From assembly GCF_000485595.1 (NCBI RefSeq), contig NW_014577104.1, positions 350,584 through 374,765 of the forward strand: DNA of 24,182 nt. The letters run 5' to 3'. The notes beneath the pieces are model-generated. The model was not told the origin of the DNA. It made no database searches and was given only the letters and a program-made list of their open reading frames with translations. Shown here one piece after another: positions 1-9,278 of this stretch. Positions within the stretch are counted from its first letter, which is position 1. Every line of letters begins with the position of its first letter. This stretch comes from Priapulus caudatus. Its lineage: Eukaryota > Priapulida > Priapulimorpha > Priapulimorphida > Priapulidae. The position numbers and the translations under genes were made by a program.

Positions 1-142
1 TGTTGATCCGCCGGGCTGATTATTAAATTTGCACTTCTGTTTGGTGTTATAACTATAAGATTTGTAATTGATCGCAAATATTCGAACCGAAATGTGAAAA
101 CCGAAAACCGAACTGTGAAGTTGTGATTCGTTGCACCCCTAC
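1..142. mobile_element. Possible end of a hAT-like transposon
   Basis: The minus strand reads TAGGGGTGCAACGAATC at about 141, followed by repeated CGGTTTTCGGTTTTC-type sequence up to about 80. This resembles the ends of many animal hAT elements. The rest lies outside the window and no target duplication can be checked. Confidence 0.35.
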
Positions 143-505
143 TGGCTGGGCACATTCAAGAGAGCCGCATCCATCGTAAATTAACAAAACTCCGGTAACC
201 CGGTAGTTTTGCATTGTCTCCTCGGACAAAATGTTATATTAAATAGAAAAACAAATCAAACACAAATCAAATGGTCATAAATATGATCAAATGGTCAAAT
301 GGCAAATGGTCAAATGGTCATAAATATGATTGCGAGTTTGCAGTTTTTCTGGCTGGTTATATACATTTATAAAAAAAAACTCGTTGCCCAAAGTAAAAAA
401 TGCAGTTCACCCTTGCAATTATAAACAGGCAAATATCGAGGCATATACTGCATATTCGATGGCGACAAATCACAAATATGCACTACCAGTGCTGTATAAT
501 ATCAG

Positions 506-901
506 GAGTGTATAATATAGAGTCTCTGTATAGCAGTGTGCGAAATTAACGGGAGTCTGGAGTCAAATACTCCCTGATTTACTGTCGGACTCCTTGATTT
601 GACATATATATGCAGGAGTTCGTGTGACTCCCTGAAAATTCTGCCATACTATACTAACTAGCTCGTTCCAGAGCACGGCCTCGCGAATTACCGTATTTTT
701 TCATCAAATGTCCAAAGAAAATTTGGCAGATGTGCAACTGCATGAATCTTCAAAATAAGCACCTGTTATAATTTTGAACTTCAGACTGCGGACTCCATCA
801 TTTTGCTGCGGACTCCCTCTTTTTGAGGCTAGGGAGTCCGTGGGACTCCCGTGTTCAAAAGTAAATTTCTACCCCTGGTGTAGTATCTATATTATACACT
901 C
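506..901. repeat. Palindrome arms interrupted by element R1
   Basis: GAGTGTATAATATAGA at 506-521 is exactly complementary to TCTATATTATACACTC at 886-901. With R1 removed they would form a hairpin resembling the foldbacks at 11816 and 12615, which share the TCAGGAGT outer motif. Confidence 0.6.
534..877. mobile_element. MITE-like element R1 (344 bp) with CAG...CTG ends
   Basis: Ends are imperfect inverted repeats: CAGTGTGCGAAATTAAC with GGGAGTC at the left, CAGGGGTAGAAATTTAC with GGGAGTC on the opposite strand at the right. Interior GGACTCC motifs recur. The first ~220 bp match, inverted, sequence at 14218-14438 and 22391-22606. Eight-base flanks (CTGTATAG, GTGTAGTA) are only partly alike, so hAT membership is unproven. 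Confidence 0.55.
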
Positions 902-1729
902 TTGATCCTATCACATTCTGTTTTGTTCTCGTAGCCTCATTTCCAGCCAATATAAATTTCATATCATACACATATATGGTTGTACAAATTTGGTTTCAAT
1001 TATAGCATTTCTAATATTAATATTTTGAGCTTGAAATTGAAGATGCATTCGTTTCCTAGTTTATGCCATTTTTTGTTTTTGTTGCAATTCTATCATTCTT
1101 TCTGCTCTTGTTTTATAAGAAAGTGGTAACTTCGTATCTTCGATGCATGTTAAGATCTCTGTAGGTATCCCTCATCGCTAGGTTAGTATACTGACCAGTC
1201 AGGAATCGTTCACTGCTGTCAATATATTACGGGTGGCATGTGTCAGGAACGCAGAGAAGGCACTCCTGACTACATGTCTATTATGTCAGGAGATAACTCA
1301 AGATTTTTATATGTTAGTGTTAAAAAATGTCATGTGTCTGTGATGTACTTTAAAAATCCAAAGAGTTAACTAGCAAATTCACGAATGATTATTTATCTTG
1401 GCCTGTTGGAACATTTCTTACTGTGCCTCAGTTTTGGCTGATGCCGGTTTTTACATCTGATGGCTTTTTTTGTGAAAAAAAAACCCTGTGACTGGAGACA
1501 AAAGCATATATCTCTGCTCAGACTCCAATTAGAGCCATAATTGATGCATGAAGGAAAGTCTTGTCACGTGTGAACAGAAATACCAAATGTAAAACGTCAC
1601 CAATTTTTTATTTAAGGGTTTGCAAGTGCTATAAATAATAACTAATTCAATCATTACCATCTTTAATGAATGCATGCAAGATTGAGGAAATAGTCATTAA
1701 CTTTCATCTTTATTATATATATATTCCAG
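902..1729. other. Upstream flank of SNX17; promoter and first exon not resolved
   Basis: AT-rich sequence. The SNX17 start exon should lie here or further left. The nearest candidate is an ATG at 1144 reading MHVKIS followed by GTAGGT in phase 0, but it lacks the IPETE-like residues and is too short. A different MH...P start at 1042 has no usable donor. Nothing else is supportable. Confidence 0.3.
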
Positions 1730-1804
1730 GCATACAACATACATGTAAATGGCGTCTTTCACTGCACAGTGCGATATAGACAGCTACACAACTTCTATGA
1801 ACAG
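1730..1804 (+). CDS. SNX17: SNX17 coding exon 2: start of PX domain
   Basis: This exon encodes AYNIHVNGVFHC followed by VRYRQLHNFYEQ, the first PX strands including the Arg-Tyr pair that contacts PI3P. A TATTCCAG acceptor and a CAG|GTAAAT donor flank it, with phase 0 at both ends. The usual N-terminal strand must come from an upstream exon. Confidence 0.9.
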
Positions 1805-4800
1805 GTAAATATAATATGTAAATTCATTGTAGGAGAGGTGAGCAAGTTTGTGTGGCAAAATATCACCTATGATGTAGGATGTAGCATGCTAATTTTCACT
1901 AGTATACTTCTCACTGCTATATTTGACTAGGTTTAGCCAGCTTATCAATTAGCCAGCCATGGCTTTAGCTTTACCATACAGTAATCTTAGCTAGTTCTGG
2001 ATACACTTGATCCTAACTGTAGACACTGCTAACAAATTGTAAATGATGATAGGTAACTCATAATATAAATAGATGTTATTCTCCATAAAGCATTTCCATA
2101 TTTACTGTTACATGTCTATGTTGGGAATCTTGTATCCATAAGAGGAGACTTTACATTACATTATATATGGTAAGTTACCTATGTTGCCCTTGCACGGTAT
2201 TTATTAATGAACAAGTAATATTTTCTTATTATTTATTATAGCTGAAAAAGGAATATGGAGCAAATTTATTGCCTGTCTTTCCACCAAAAAAGATACTGCC
2301 TTTAACTGGGAATCAGAAAGAGGAAAGAAAGCTAATGCTAGAACGTTTCATCCAATTAAGTAAATATTTCTTCAAATTTTACTTGTTATGTCATTGTTAT
2401 TAGATACGTCCGTTGTGTACCGATACTTATATTTATGGGTAGTAGTTATTGTCCTTATAGAATACGTACTCTATATATATTTATAAATGTATTATAATGT
2501 ATATATATTATATTATATATATATATATATATGTATTATGTATTTATAATGTATATATTTATATATTTATGTATGTAGAATATGTATTTCTAGGCAGTGC
2601 CTATCCTATCTAGTAGAATATTTTTCTAGCCTTAATTAAATAATTATTAGCACTCTAACCACATATTTTGTGTGTCAAAACCACACCGTTTCAAGTGTAT
2701 AATCGTTCCTGTCTTCTACTTTTCAGTAAGTCAGGATGCACGAATATCGAATAGCGAAACCTTCAATAGTTTTTTCCTTGCGGCGCAACAGGTAAAGACA
2801 TTTTGTAGTGCTAATGTTTTATAAATTGTGTTCTGATCACAATATTTTTAATTAATCAATTGGGATTTTTCTACTAATTTCAACATTGAGTTTAGCAGAT
2901 AACTTTCAGTAACTTTTTGAGTGGTAACAAAGCAGATGTAGCCACTATTAAATAACTTAGAACCTCACTCTGGCGTATCATTTCTGATTTCTACTTTAAA
3001 AGTATATGTGATTATGGATTGAAACTGTTACTGTGTAGAGGCAATACATGAGATGATATTTTACTCGCAGGAAACTGAGCAAGAAACACCAGTGGAGGTA
3101 GAGCTAGATATATACCTTATGAATGGTCACAAGATTCCAGTGACTATCATGTCCACAGATCAAACAGACGATGTCCTGGAGGTTTGTAATGCATTAATGC
3201 CTTCATGATTGTCATCAGCATTCTTATCGTCATCATCATCATCATCATCGACAGTAGCAGCAGTAGCAGCAGCATTATCTTCGTCATCAGTACCATTGTT
3301 GTCATCATAGTTCACTGCAAATTTTCAAGCGCTTACATGATTTTAGTATAATTATATTAAATATATTTGATGAAATCACATGCGCCACGACTCATTAGAT
3401 GTCCAGTTGCAGACTGGTCCATACAGGAAACACATTACTGGAAGTGAAAATGTTGTCTAAAATGAAGTCCAGAGTAACCAAACTTTTTAGATAGACTTGA
3501 GTGCTTCTCTGTCATTTGCTTTTTTTCTCTACTCTGCCTAAATATCAATGAACTTTCCAGATCGTTGCTCAGAAGATACAGCTAAATGAGGACTTTGTCT
3601 TCTATTTTGCACTTTATCTTATAAAAAAGGACGATGACAATGAAATATCGAGTATGTATACTTGGTTACTGTAACCACGTTCTCGTTGTACCAATGTTTT
3701 CAGTTGTCTTTATGTAAAGTTCAATTATGTATTTCCTCGTTAATTCATTCCAACATCATGCATGCAAGCTAATAATATATGATGGAAAAAATATTCAATA
3801 TGTTAAGATGTATAAACTGGAAAATGCTATAATTTTGACACGACAATTTTGTTTCAGTTGTGCGCAAAATGCAAGATTTTGAATCGCCTTACTTATCCCA
3901 ACGATCAGCTGGTCCGAAGCACCGAATTGTTGTTCGAAAAGGGTATATGCATTACACGAATGAATTAATATTGTGTGACTGCTTTCATGTCCATGTAATT
4001 CACATGCATATTCAAAATGGTTAGCTATTTTTGTTAGCTATGGCTTAGATCGTTATCTAAGAATATTCACTGTAGGTGTTCATTCAACGACCATCTATAT
4101 GGTGTGCTTGTTTAATCTCTTTTATTGAAATTTGAAATTATTTGAATCTTTGATCTCGTATCATTTTACATGTTGGTCTTCGTCGTTAACTACAGAAAAT
4201 CGTTTGTGAATATACCAGTCCCGGATTTTAGTTTAGGATCTAGTAATAAATGGGAGGTTGGCTGGACCTAAGCCGATTTGACATTGAGTGAAACTGTGTT
4301 TGTGTCACGTAGGTACTGGGACCCAGTGTTTGATGACCACCTGATAGACGACAGAATAGCCATGAATCTACTCTACGTGCAAGCCATCAGCGACCTTGAA
4401 CGAGGCTGGACAGAGGCAAAGAAAGACACACATCGGCAGCTAGGCTCTCTCCAGACAAAGGGCTCGAAAAAAGAAGTAAGAAGCACTAATAGTGCCTTCT
4501 AGTAGTACTCTCCTGTAGTAACGTGTCCATGTAAACCTGACAGTTTACACAAACCAGGTTATCATTCATTTTCACAGTCTAACTGGCATCTAGAAATTTT
4601 GTCTCCAGTCAATAAGCATCTGGCTCGAATTTCAGACTGCGAGGACGTGAAATGCCGTGCTTGCCTTTCTTGCCAAAAAATTACACGATATCCACAACAA
4701 TAAACTTGTAGCTATCTCACCTGATTTACCTTCACACCCTTACTGATGAGTTCCCGTAAATTCCATATTGTATATGTATTCTTTGTTGTCTTTCATTCAA

Positions 4801-7800
4801 AGGGCTAAAAGATAATTGACCTTGTAAAATAACCCTTCTTTGAAAGAAACGTTTTCCTTGGTCTACTTCTAACTTGGCGTGGTGCCTTGATATTTCTGAT
4901 TAAACCCAACACAACATTTGTCTTATAAAAAAGTAACATTTGACTCCTTTAGCTTATGAATGCCACAAGCTCTCTCAGTGCACTACATTTGATAGTATTA
5001 TATGTAATCACTAGATATAAATGTTTTATGAAGTTGATTGGGAGTTGTTTGGTGGGGTGACATGCGTATCACCGTCACACTTTGATATCTCATGTTCTCA
5101 TATTTCAGTATATCATGTTAGCAAGGACGCTGAAGCACTATGGGTACATCCAGTTTAAGCCGTGTGTTGTTGACTACCCGACCCCCGGGGCTCGTGTCAT
5201 CATCAATGCCGGCAACAAGGAGCTGTGCATGCGTGTGCACGTCGCCAAGGTAGTAGCCTATACTCTACTCTACTCCTACTCTACTACTCCTACCCAGTAC
5301 TACTCTATTCTATACTCTCTAAGCCTAGACTATACTAACTCTATACTCTACTACTACTCTACTACTCCTACCCACTACTACTCTATTCTCTACTCTCTAG
5401 GTCTAAACTATACTAACTCTATAATACTAATACTATACTCCTACTCTACTACTCCTACCCACTACTACTCTATTCTATACTCTCTAGGCCTAGACTATAC
5501 TAATTCTATACTCTTTATACTAATACTATACTCTACTACTACTCTATTCTATACTCTCTAGGTCTAGAGTATACTAACTCTATACTAATACTATACTCTA
5601 CTCCATACTAACTTTATGCAAAGATGCACTTCTATTGCTGCATCCATGCATTACCATGCACGGTATGGATGTCATTGAGCGGCAGGCACGCTTCTCACTG
5701 TCAGAGGAGTGTAGGGAGTTATGGAGAGTAGTATGCGGGGGCACCGGGAATTTCGTAGTCAGGGTTGGGAATTCGTGTAGCACAAATACGAAAAAAATGA
5801 ACGAATTAACTTAAAACTTAAATAAACTTTATTAAACTTAAAACTTGATTAACGAAAAAATTAACGAATTAACATGCACCCTCGGGAATCGAGTCATGCA
5901 GGCAGTCGCGACGATGGCCGCTCGGTCGTCCGAGCGAGTGAGTCGCGTCGGTCCGTAGCTGCAATTCGTATTTCGCATTCATTTTGATTTTCGCGCTCGC
6001 AGGACCAGGTGAGGGAGGCGGTTTTCAAGGTGACGCGGATGCGCTGCTGGCGTATTACGACGTCCATCGACAAGGAGATGGGCGACGTTGACCCGCATCT
6101 GGAGCTGGCCTTCGAGTACCTGATGAGCAAGGACAACCTGCAGTGGATCACGATCGTTAGCGACCAGGCGAGTGTCGGCAGCGAGGGGTGGTCGTCGACC
6201 GATCGATCGATCGTGCTGTTTTATTTGGCGACGTTATGGCGGATTCGCGATTTCGCGACGTTTTTTTGTTCTCTCGGACGTCGTCGCAGTTTCACGCAGA
6301 GATTTTCGTTTGTCGCATTGCGGTAATCAGTGTTATATAGTTGGTGTAGGACATTTAAACGAAGCAAATGTCATTTCGCTTATCTTATGGCTACCACACG
6401 CCTACCTCTTTTCTTGTCCGTATCTTACTTCAGTGCAATCACAATCGCAGTAAAATTGATAGGGCCCCCCACACACTCCCGTCGGCTTAAAGTAACTATT
6501 GCGAGAGTTTTCCAGTGTTTTCACCACTTTCATGACACCTACCGTTATTGCTTGAGTAACAGCAATTGTCTAGAGTAACAATAAAATGTCTTAGAACCTT
6601 CGTATTCACCGAAAACTGCCAGTTTCAAACTAATCGTTTCTGTCATCTTGAACTAACAGGAAGTATGGATTAGCTTGTGGCGCCACTGCTTATTAGCCAT
6701 AGACACAGTACAGGCACGCACTTGTTTTCAATTCATCACCGACACAAATACAAGTTTACCAATTCTGCCATTAGGCATTATAGGCATACGATAAAATTTA
6801 TTGCTGTTACGATGTGGTCAAATCCATTTTTCTATGCTATAACTCATAAAATCTTAGTATTTAGCTCATCTGACATAGTCAGATGCAGCTTGTAGAATCG
6901 CTTGATCGTCCGTCCGTCCGTCCGTCCGTCCGTCCGTCCGTCCGTCAACAGTTGGGCACAAATCTTAACCGCTCGACGTACGGTCACGATATTCGGGTCG
7001 TTGGGGGGGATCGTCAAAACGAGTTGGGCTGTCGAAGCTGGGGGTCAAAGGTCAAAGGTCAAAAGGTGTAAAAGAAGGGGGAACATTCACTCCTTAACTT
7101 AAGGTATAGGGAGGAAATGCAGAATTGCGGCACAAATCTAAACGGCTCGACCTAGGCTCGTGATAGTCGGTGTATAGCATCATGGTTGGAAAAGCCATCA
7201 CTGTGCCGAAATTGGAGGTCACAGGTCAAAGGTCAATGGGCACAGGGCAGATTTTAGACATTTTCTGAGGACATGGTCTGACGGAGCGATTGAAAAACTT
7301 TTTTGTTTCAGCAGTGACCTAGCATTTTTATGGCATTATTGAAAGGACCATGAAATCTACTTTCTGCTGACATGCGAAGAGTAAGTGTCAGATAACCTTT
7401 TGACCCTCAAGAGGAGGGTTAAACATGGATTTGTTGACTGTCTGTTAGAAAGAATTTGACTGCCGGGTTTGCTAGTAGAATCTATACATGCCTGGATGTA
7501 TGAGGCTACAATGTCACAGTGAAATTTCAAAAGCTAAATTTGGTTAAAGAAGGTTTATGCTCCTTAAATCGTATAATTTATATGGCATTCTGTACTGTCA
7601 GTATGTTATATGTAACGTATGCCACTGCCAGTGGCTACTGCCAGTGCATGTGTTGGTGGTACTGTGGAGTTTTTGCCTTAATTGGTTACAGGTGGCAGCT
7701 CTCTATTGCGCAGCCTGTAGGCTTGCGTAGGTAAATGGATGAGTGCTTACCTATTCTGTCTTGCAGATAGTTGTTGCTACTATGTATGATGGGAGCTTCC

Positions 7801-9278
7801 ATCTTTAATCTGAAGACACTTAAACGTACGCGCCATCTCGTGGCAACTTTCATAACGATCCCAACGAACATTCTTTTGAGAAGGTTCCTGATACCATCCC
7901 TGTGCATTCCACTGTTTCGGCGTGTATGTGAACACATTTGGGACTAACAGGGTTTACTAGAATCCCACCACTCCACCACAGAGTCACCGCAGTAGACGTT
8001 AGATGAGCGCTGTCGCTCTGCGGCACTTGTTTTAATGTTGGTGTAATCAGTGATATTTCCGCTGTCAGGTGAGACTATATTCAGCTTTATTTAGTTTTTC
8101 TGAGCAAAAATCTCGCAATAACCGTTTTAATATCGCAATTGTTCTTGCAGTCAATACTTCTCAGCATGTGCCTTCAAGGAATGGTTGACGAGCTTATCAT
8201 GAAGAAACAGGGCGGCCGCATTAGGCGGGTGAGTGCGCTGACGGATGAAAATGGCTTCCGCATTGAGACTCGCGTGGTAGAGCTCGAAGAGAATGCCAAG
8301 GAAACGTGGCTGAAACATGAAAAACAGTCGCGTTGCTAATGGCTTCCATTTGCGGTAGCGATTGTCACGAAAGATAATTCCTCTTACATGCACAAGTAAA
8401 AGTGGCGTGTATGCAGAAACTCTTGCTCTTGCGGTGATACGCTTTTGCATTTTATTTGCAATGACTGCCCATTGAAAAAATGTACTGATGCGCACGCAAT
8501 CACAAGTCGCAGCAATATGACTGTTGATACACATTTATTGTCCGTCGGTGCGAATGTCTGTTGCCTGGGAGATGGTTGCTGAGCAACGGTTGTGGTTTTA
8601 CATCTGCCTGTCTGTTCGGCAGCCAGCCGATCGGCCAAAGCAGCGCCATCGCAGCTACATGAAGCGAGATGGCAGCATGGACATGCGCAACAGCAGTGGT
8701 GCTTCTAACGGTGACGACGAACATCACGATGAGAGTGCAACGTCGACCGCGCACAGAGCGCTCGAATCGGTGAAGAAGCTGTCGGTAGGTGGCGCCCTTG
8801 TCTTCTCCATCGTAGTCGTGCGTCTTTAGAAGGTGCAGAAATTTTGTTTGCAGTGAGATTTTCCACTGCATTTTATAATTTTAGTAAGCGAAATGTATCT
8901 GCTGGTTGCATGGTAGTATATCCGATAATGTATATTTTAAAACAGGATTTGGCCAAATCTGTTTGGTAGTAGCACGTTTCTGTGATATTGAGGAGGGAAA
9001 AGAATATCTAGCAGCATGTAGGATTACTCGTGATTTTCCGAAAATTGTATATTGTTACAGGAGAAACTAGACTGAACTTTTGCACAATGTCCCTAATTAA
9101 ATAATCGTGTCTGTGCTGTTGCATGTACATGGATTCTGTTTGACAGGACAAGCTGTCTTCTGTGTCGGTGGTCGGTCGGACTACCAACACTACAGCGAAC
9201 ACCCAGCCCAGTCCAGCCAAGGGAAAGAGTTTTGTGGAGAATGATGCCTTCGAGGGCATAGGTGATGACGATCTGTGA
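1730..9278 (+). CDS. SNX17: Sorting nexin 17 (PX-FERM endosomal cargo adaptor), 12 coding exons, first exon not found
   Basis: SNX17 binds PI3P on early endosomes through a PX domain and NPxY/NxxY cargo tails through a FERM-like module, sending receptors to Retriever-dependent recycling. Seen here: exons 1730-1804, 2242-2359, 2727-2791, 3071-3181, 3561-3651, 3858-3942, 4313-4475, 5109-5249, 6003-6167, 8151-8228, 8623-8784, 9147-9278; all phases agree. The PX part has the VRYRQL strand with the PI3P-type Arg, then EYGANLLPVFPPKK and SETFNSF. The FERM part has STDQTDDVLE, LLYVQAISDLERGW, LKHYGY, VTRMRCWR and LAFEYLMSKDNLQW. The tail ends EGIGDDDL-stop, matching the SNX17 C-terminus that docks Retriever. 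No PDZ domain is present, so it is not SNX27; SNX31 is a less likely alternative. The N-terminal exon (about 20 residues, usually starting MHFSIP) was not identified. The gene converges on CEP89. The intron after 6167 uses a GC donor. Confidence 0.93.
2242..2359 (+). CDS. SNX17: SNX17 coding exon 3: PX proline-rich loop
   Basis: Reads LKKEYGANLLPVFPPKK and on to ERKLMLERFIQL, the PX PPK loop and following helix. The acceptor is TTATTATAG and the donor is A|GTAAAT, leaving phase 1. Confidence 0.93.
2474..2575. repeat. AT-rich simple repeat in SNX17 intron
   Basis: Runs of TATATA and TGTATATATT interrupted by occasional G; no coding potential. Confidence 0.8.
2727..2791 (+). CDS. SNX17: SNX17 coding exon 4: end of PX domain
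   Basis: Completes an Ile codon, then reads SQDARISNSETFNSFFLAAQQ in two joined parts (SQDARIS, NSETFNSFFLAAQQ). SETFNSF is a strong SNX17-family signature at the end of the PX helix bundle. The donor is CAG|GTAAAG, phase 0. Confidence 0.92.
3071..3181 (+). CDS. SNX17: SNX17 coding exon 5: start of FERM F1 lobe
   Basis: Encodes 37 codons with VELDIYLMNGHKIPV then STDQTDDVLE, the ubiquitin-like F1 start. CTCGCAG acceptor, GAG|GTTTGT donor, phase 0 both ends. Confidence 0.93.
3228..3275. repeat. Trinucleotide repeats (ATC)n then (AGC)n
   Basis: About eight ATC/TCA triplets followed by interrupted CAG/TAG triplets, in the SNX17 intron after 3181. Confidence 0.8.
3561..3651 (+). CDS. SNX17: SNX17 coding exon 6: FERM F1
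   Basis: Reads IVAQKIQLNEDFVFYFALYL then IKKDDDNEIS, aligning with the F1 strand YFSLFLVREKEDG of vertebrate SNX17. TTTCCAG acceptor; A|GTATGT donor, phase 1. Confidence 0.92.
3858..3942 (+). CDS. SNX17: SNX17 coding exon 7: F1-F2 junction
   Basis: Completes an Ile codon, then VRKMQDFESPYLSQRS and HRIVVRK, aligning with VRKLQEFELPYVS and KIVLRK of the family. TTTCAG acceptor; GG|GTATAT donor, phase 2, joining the next exon as RKGYWD. Confidence 0.92.
4313..4475 (+). CDS. SNX17: SNX17 coding exon 8: FERM F2 lobe
   Basis: Reads YWDPVFDDHLIDDRIAMNL, LYVQAISDLERGW and on to SLQTKGSKKE, the helical F2 lobe with the highly conserved LERGW. Acceptor CACGTAG, donor GAA|GTAAGA, phase 0 at the end. 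Confidence 0.95.
5109..5249 (+). CDS. SNX17: SNX17 coding exon 9: F2-F3
   Basis: Encodes 47 codons, YIMLARTLKHYGYIQFKPC then VVDYPTPGARVIINAGNKE and HVAK, entering the PTB-like F3 lobe that binds NPxY cargo. TTTCAG acceptor, AAG|GTAGTA donor. A ~80-bp minisatellite begins almost at the donor. Confidence 0.95.
5255..5612. repeat. Minisatellite, ~75-90 bp unit, about 3.5 copies
   Basis: Each unit contains CTACTCTACTACTCCTACCC, then TACTCTATTCTATACTCTC, then TAGGCCTAGACTATACTAA, with variable TACTAATACTA tails. It starts a few bases after the SNX17 donor at 5250. The 159-residue open frame across it is a satellite artefact plus the real exon 9. Confidence 0.85.
5613..6002. other. Rest of SNX17 intron 9
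   Basis: Contains an AT-rich stretch with repeated ACGAATTAAC and TTAAAACTTAA words (5800-5875), then GC-richer sequence up to the acceptor at 6001-6002. No gene seen. Confidence 0.5.
6003..6167 (+). CDS. SNX17: SNX17 coding exon 10: F3 lobe, GC donor
   Basis: Encodes 55 codons: VFKVTRMRCWRITTSI, then LELAFEYLMSKDNLQWITIV and SDQ. The exon is followed by GCGAGT rather than GT. Joining CAG|GCGAGT to 8151 gives SDQSILLSMCLQ, which aligns without gaps to SPQAIMMSICLQ of vertebrate SNX17. Confidence 0.95.
6168..6173 (+). promoter_or_regulatory. SNX17: GC-type 5' splice site of SNX17 intron 10
   Basis: CAG|GCGAGT closely fits the GC-AG donor consensus. A GT six bases downstream (GCGAGT|GTCGGC) would also keep frame, adding Ala-Ser, but is a weaker donor and creates a gap against homologues. 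Confidence 0.82.
6907..6946. repeat. Microsatellite (CGTC)10
   Basis: Ten uninterrupted CGTC units within SNX17 intron 10. Confidence 0.98.
7042..7061 (+). promoter_or_regulatory. Three AGGTCA-type half-sites spaced by one base
   Basis: GGGTCA, AGGTCA and AGGTCA with single A spacers form overlapping DR1 arrangements, the type bound by RXR/HNF4-class nuclear receptors. Function is inferred only; the setting is a repeat. Confidence 0.35.
7216..7235 (+). promoter_or_regulatory. Second cluster of three AGGTCA half-sites
   Basis: AGGTCA C AGGTCA A AGGTCA, again spaced by one base. The same arrangement twice within 200 bp is notable, but both sit in related repeat sequence. Confidence 0.35.
7901..8030 (+). 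repeat. Dispersed repeat R2, copy 1 (130 bp)
   Basis: Runs from TGTGCATTCCACTG to GCGGCACTTGT. An inverted 130-bp copy with only a couple of substitutions lies at 22008-22137. No terminal inverted repeat was recognised, so its class is unknown. Confidence 0.85.
8151..8228 (+). CDS. SNX17: SNX17 coding exon 11: end of F3
   Basis: Encodes 26 codons, SILLSMCLQGMVDELIMKKQ and GGRIRR. Strong polypyrimidine acceptor TTCTTGCAG and CGG|GTGAGT donor. Read-through stays open to a stop at 8337-8339. Confidence 0.94.
8623..8784 (+). CDS. SNX17: SNX17 coding exon 12: disordered tail
   Basis: Encodes a low-conservation linker (HRSYMKRDGSMDMRNSSG then acidic and His-rich DDEHHDE, ending ALESVKKLS). A second in-frame acceptor at 8644 would remove PADRPKQ. 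Donor TCG|GTAGGT. Identity rests on position, phase and composition. Confidence 0.78.
9147..9278 (+). CDS. SNX17: SNX17 final coding exon with Retriever-binding tail
   Basis: Reads DKLSSVSVVGRTTN, then a Ser/Thr/Pro linker and NDAFEGIGDDDL-TGA. The terminal IGDDDL corresponds to vertebrate IGDEDL, the peptide known to dock on the Retriever complex. Acceptor TTTGACAG. Confidence 0.94.
   Translation, partial: DKLSSVSVVGRTTNTTANTQPSPAKGKSFVENDAFEGIGDDDL

Larger units (their letters stand above)
6947..7260. repeat. Diverged repeat pair containing AGGTCA triplets
   Basis: GGCACAAATCTTAACCGCTC at 6955 and GGCACAAATCTAAACGGCTC near 7130 are related blocks, each followed by a cluster of AGGTCA repeats (7042-7061 and 7216-7235). 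This looks like a partly duplicated dispersed repeat downstream of the CGTC tract. Confidence 0.55.

Noticed and set aside
1144-1161. MHVKIS as the SNX17 start exon
   Set aside because: Only Met-His and one Ile agree with the family start, and the exon would be about 15 residues short; kept only as a candidate in findings.
5249-5561. Tyr/Ser-rich continuation of the SNX17 exon 9 frame
   Set aside because: It reads into a minisatellite beyond a clear donor at 5250; exon 10 in matching phase follows at 6003.
1730-9278. SNX27 or SNX31 identity
   Set aside because: No PDZ domain, and the acidic IGDDDL C-terminus together with the PX and FERM matches fits SNX17 best.
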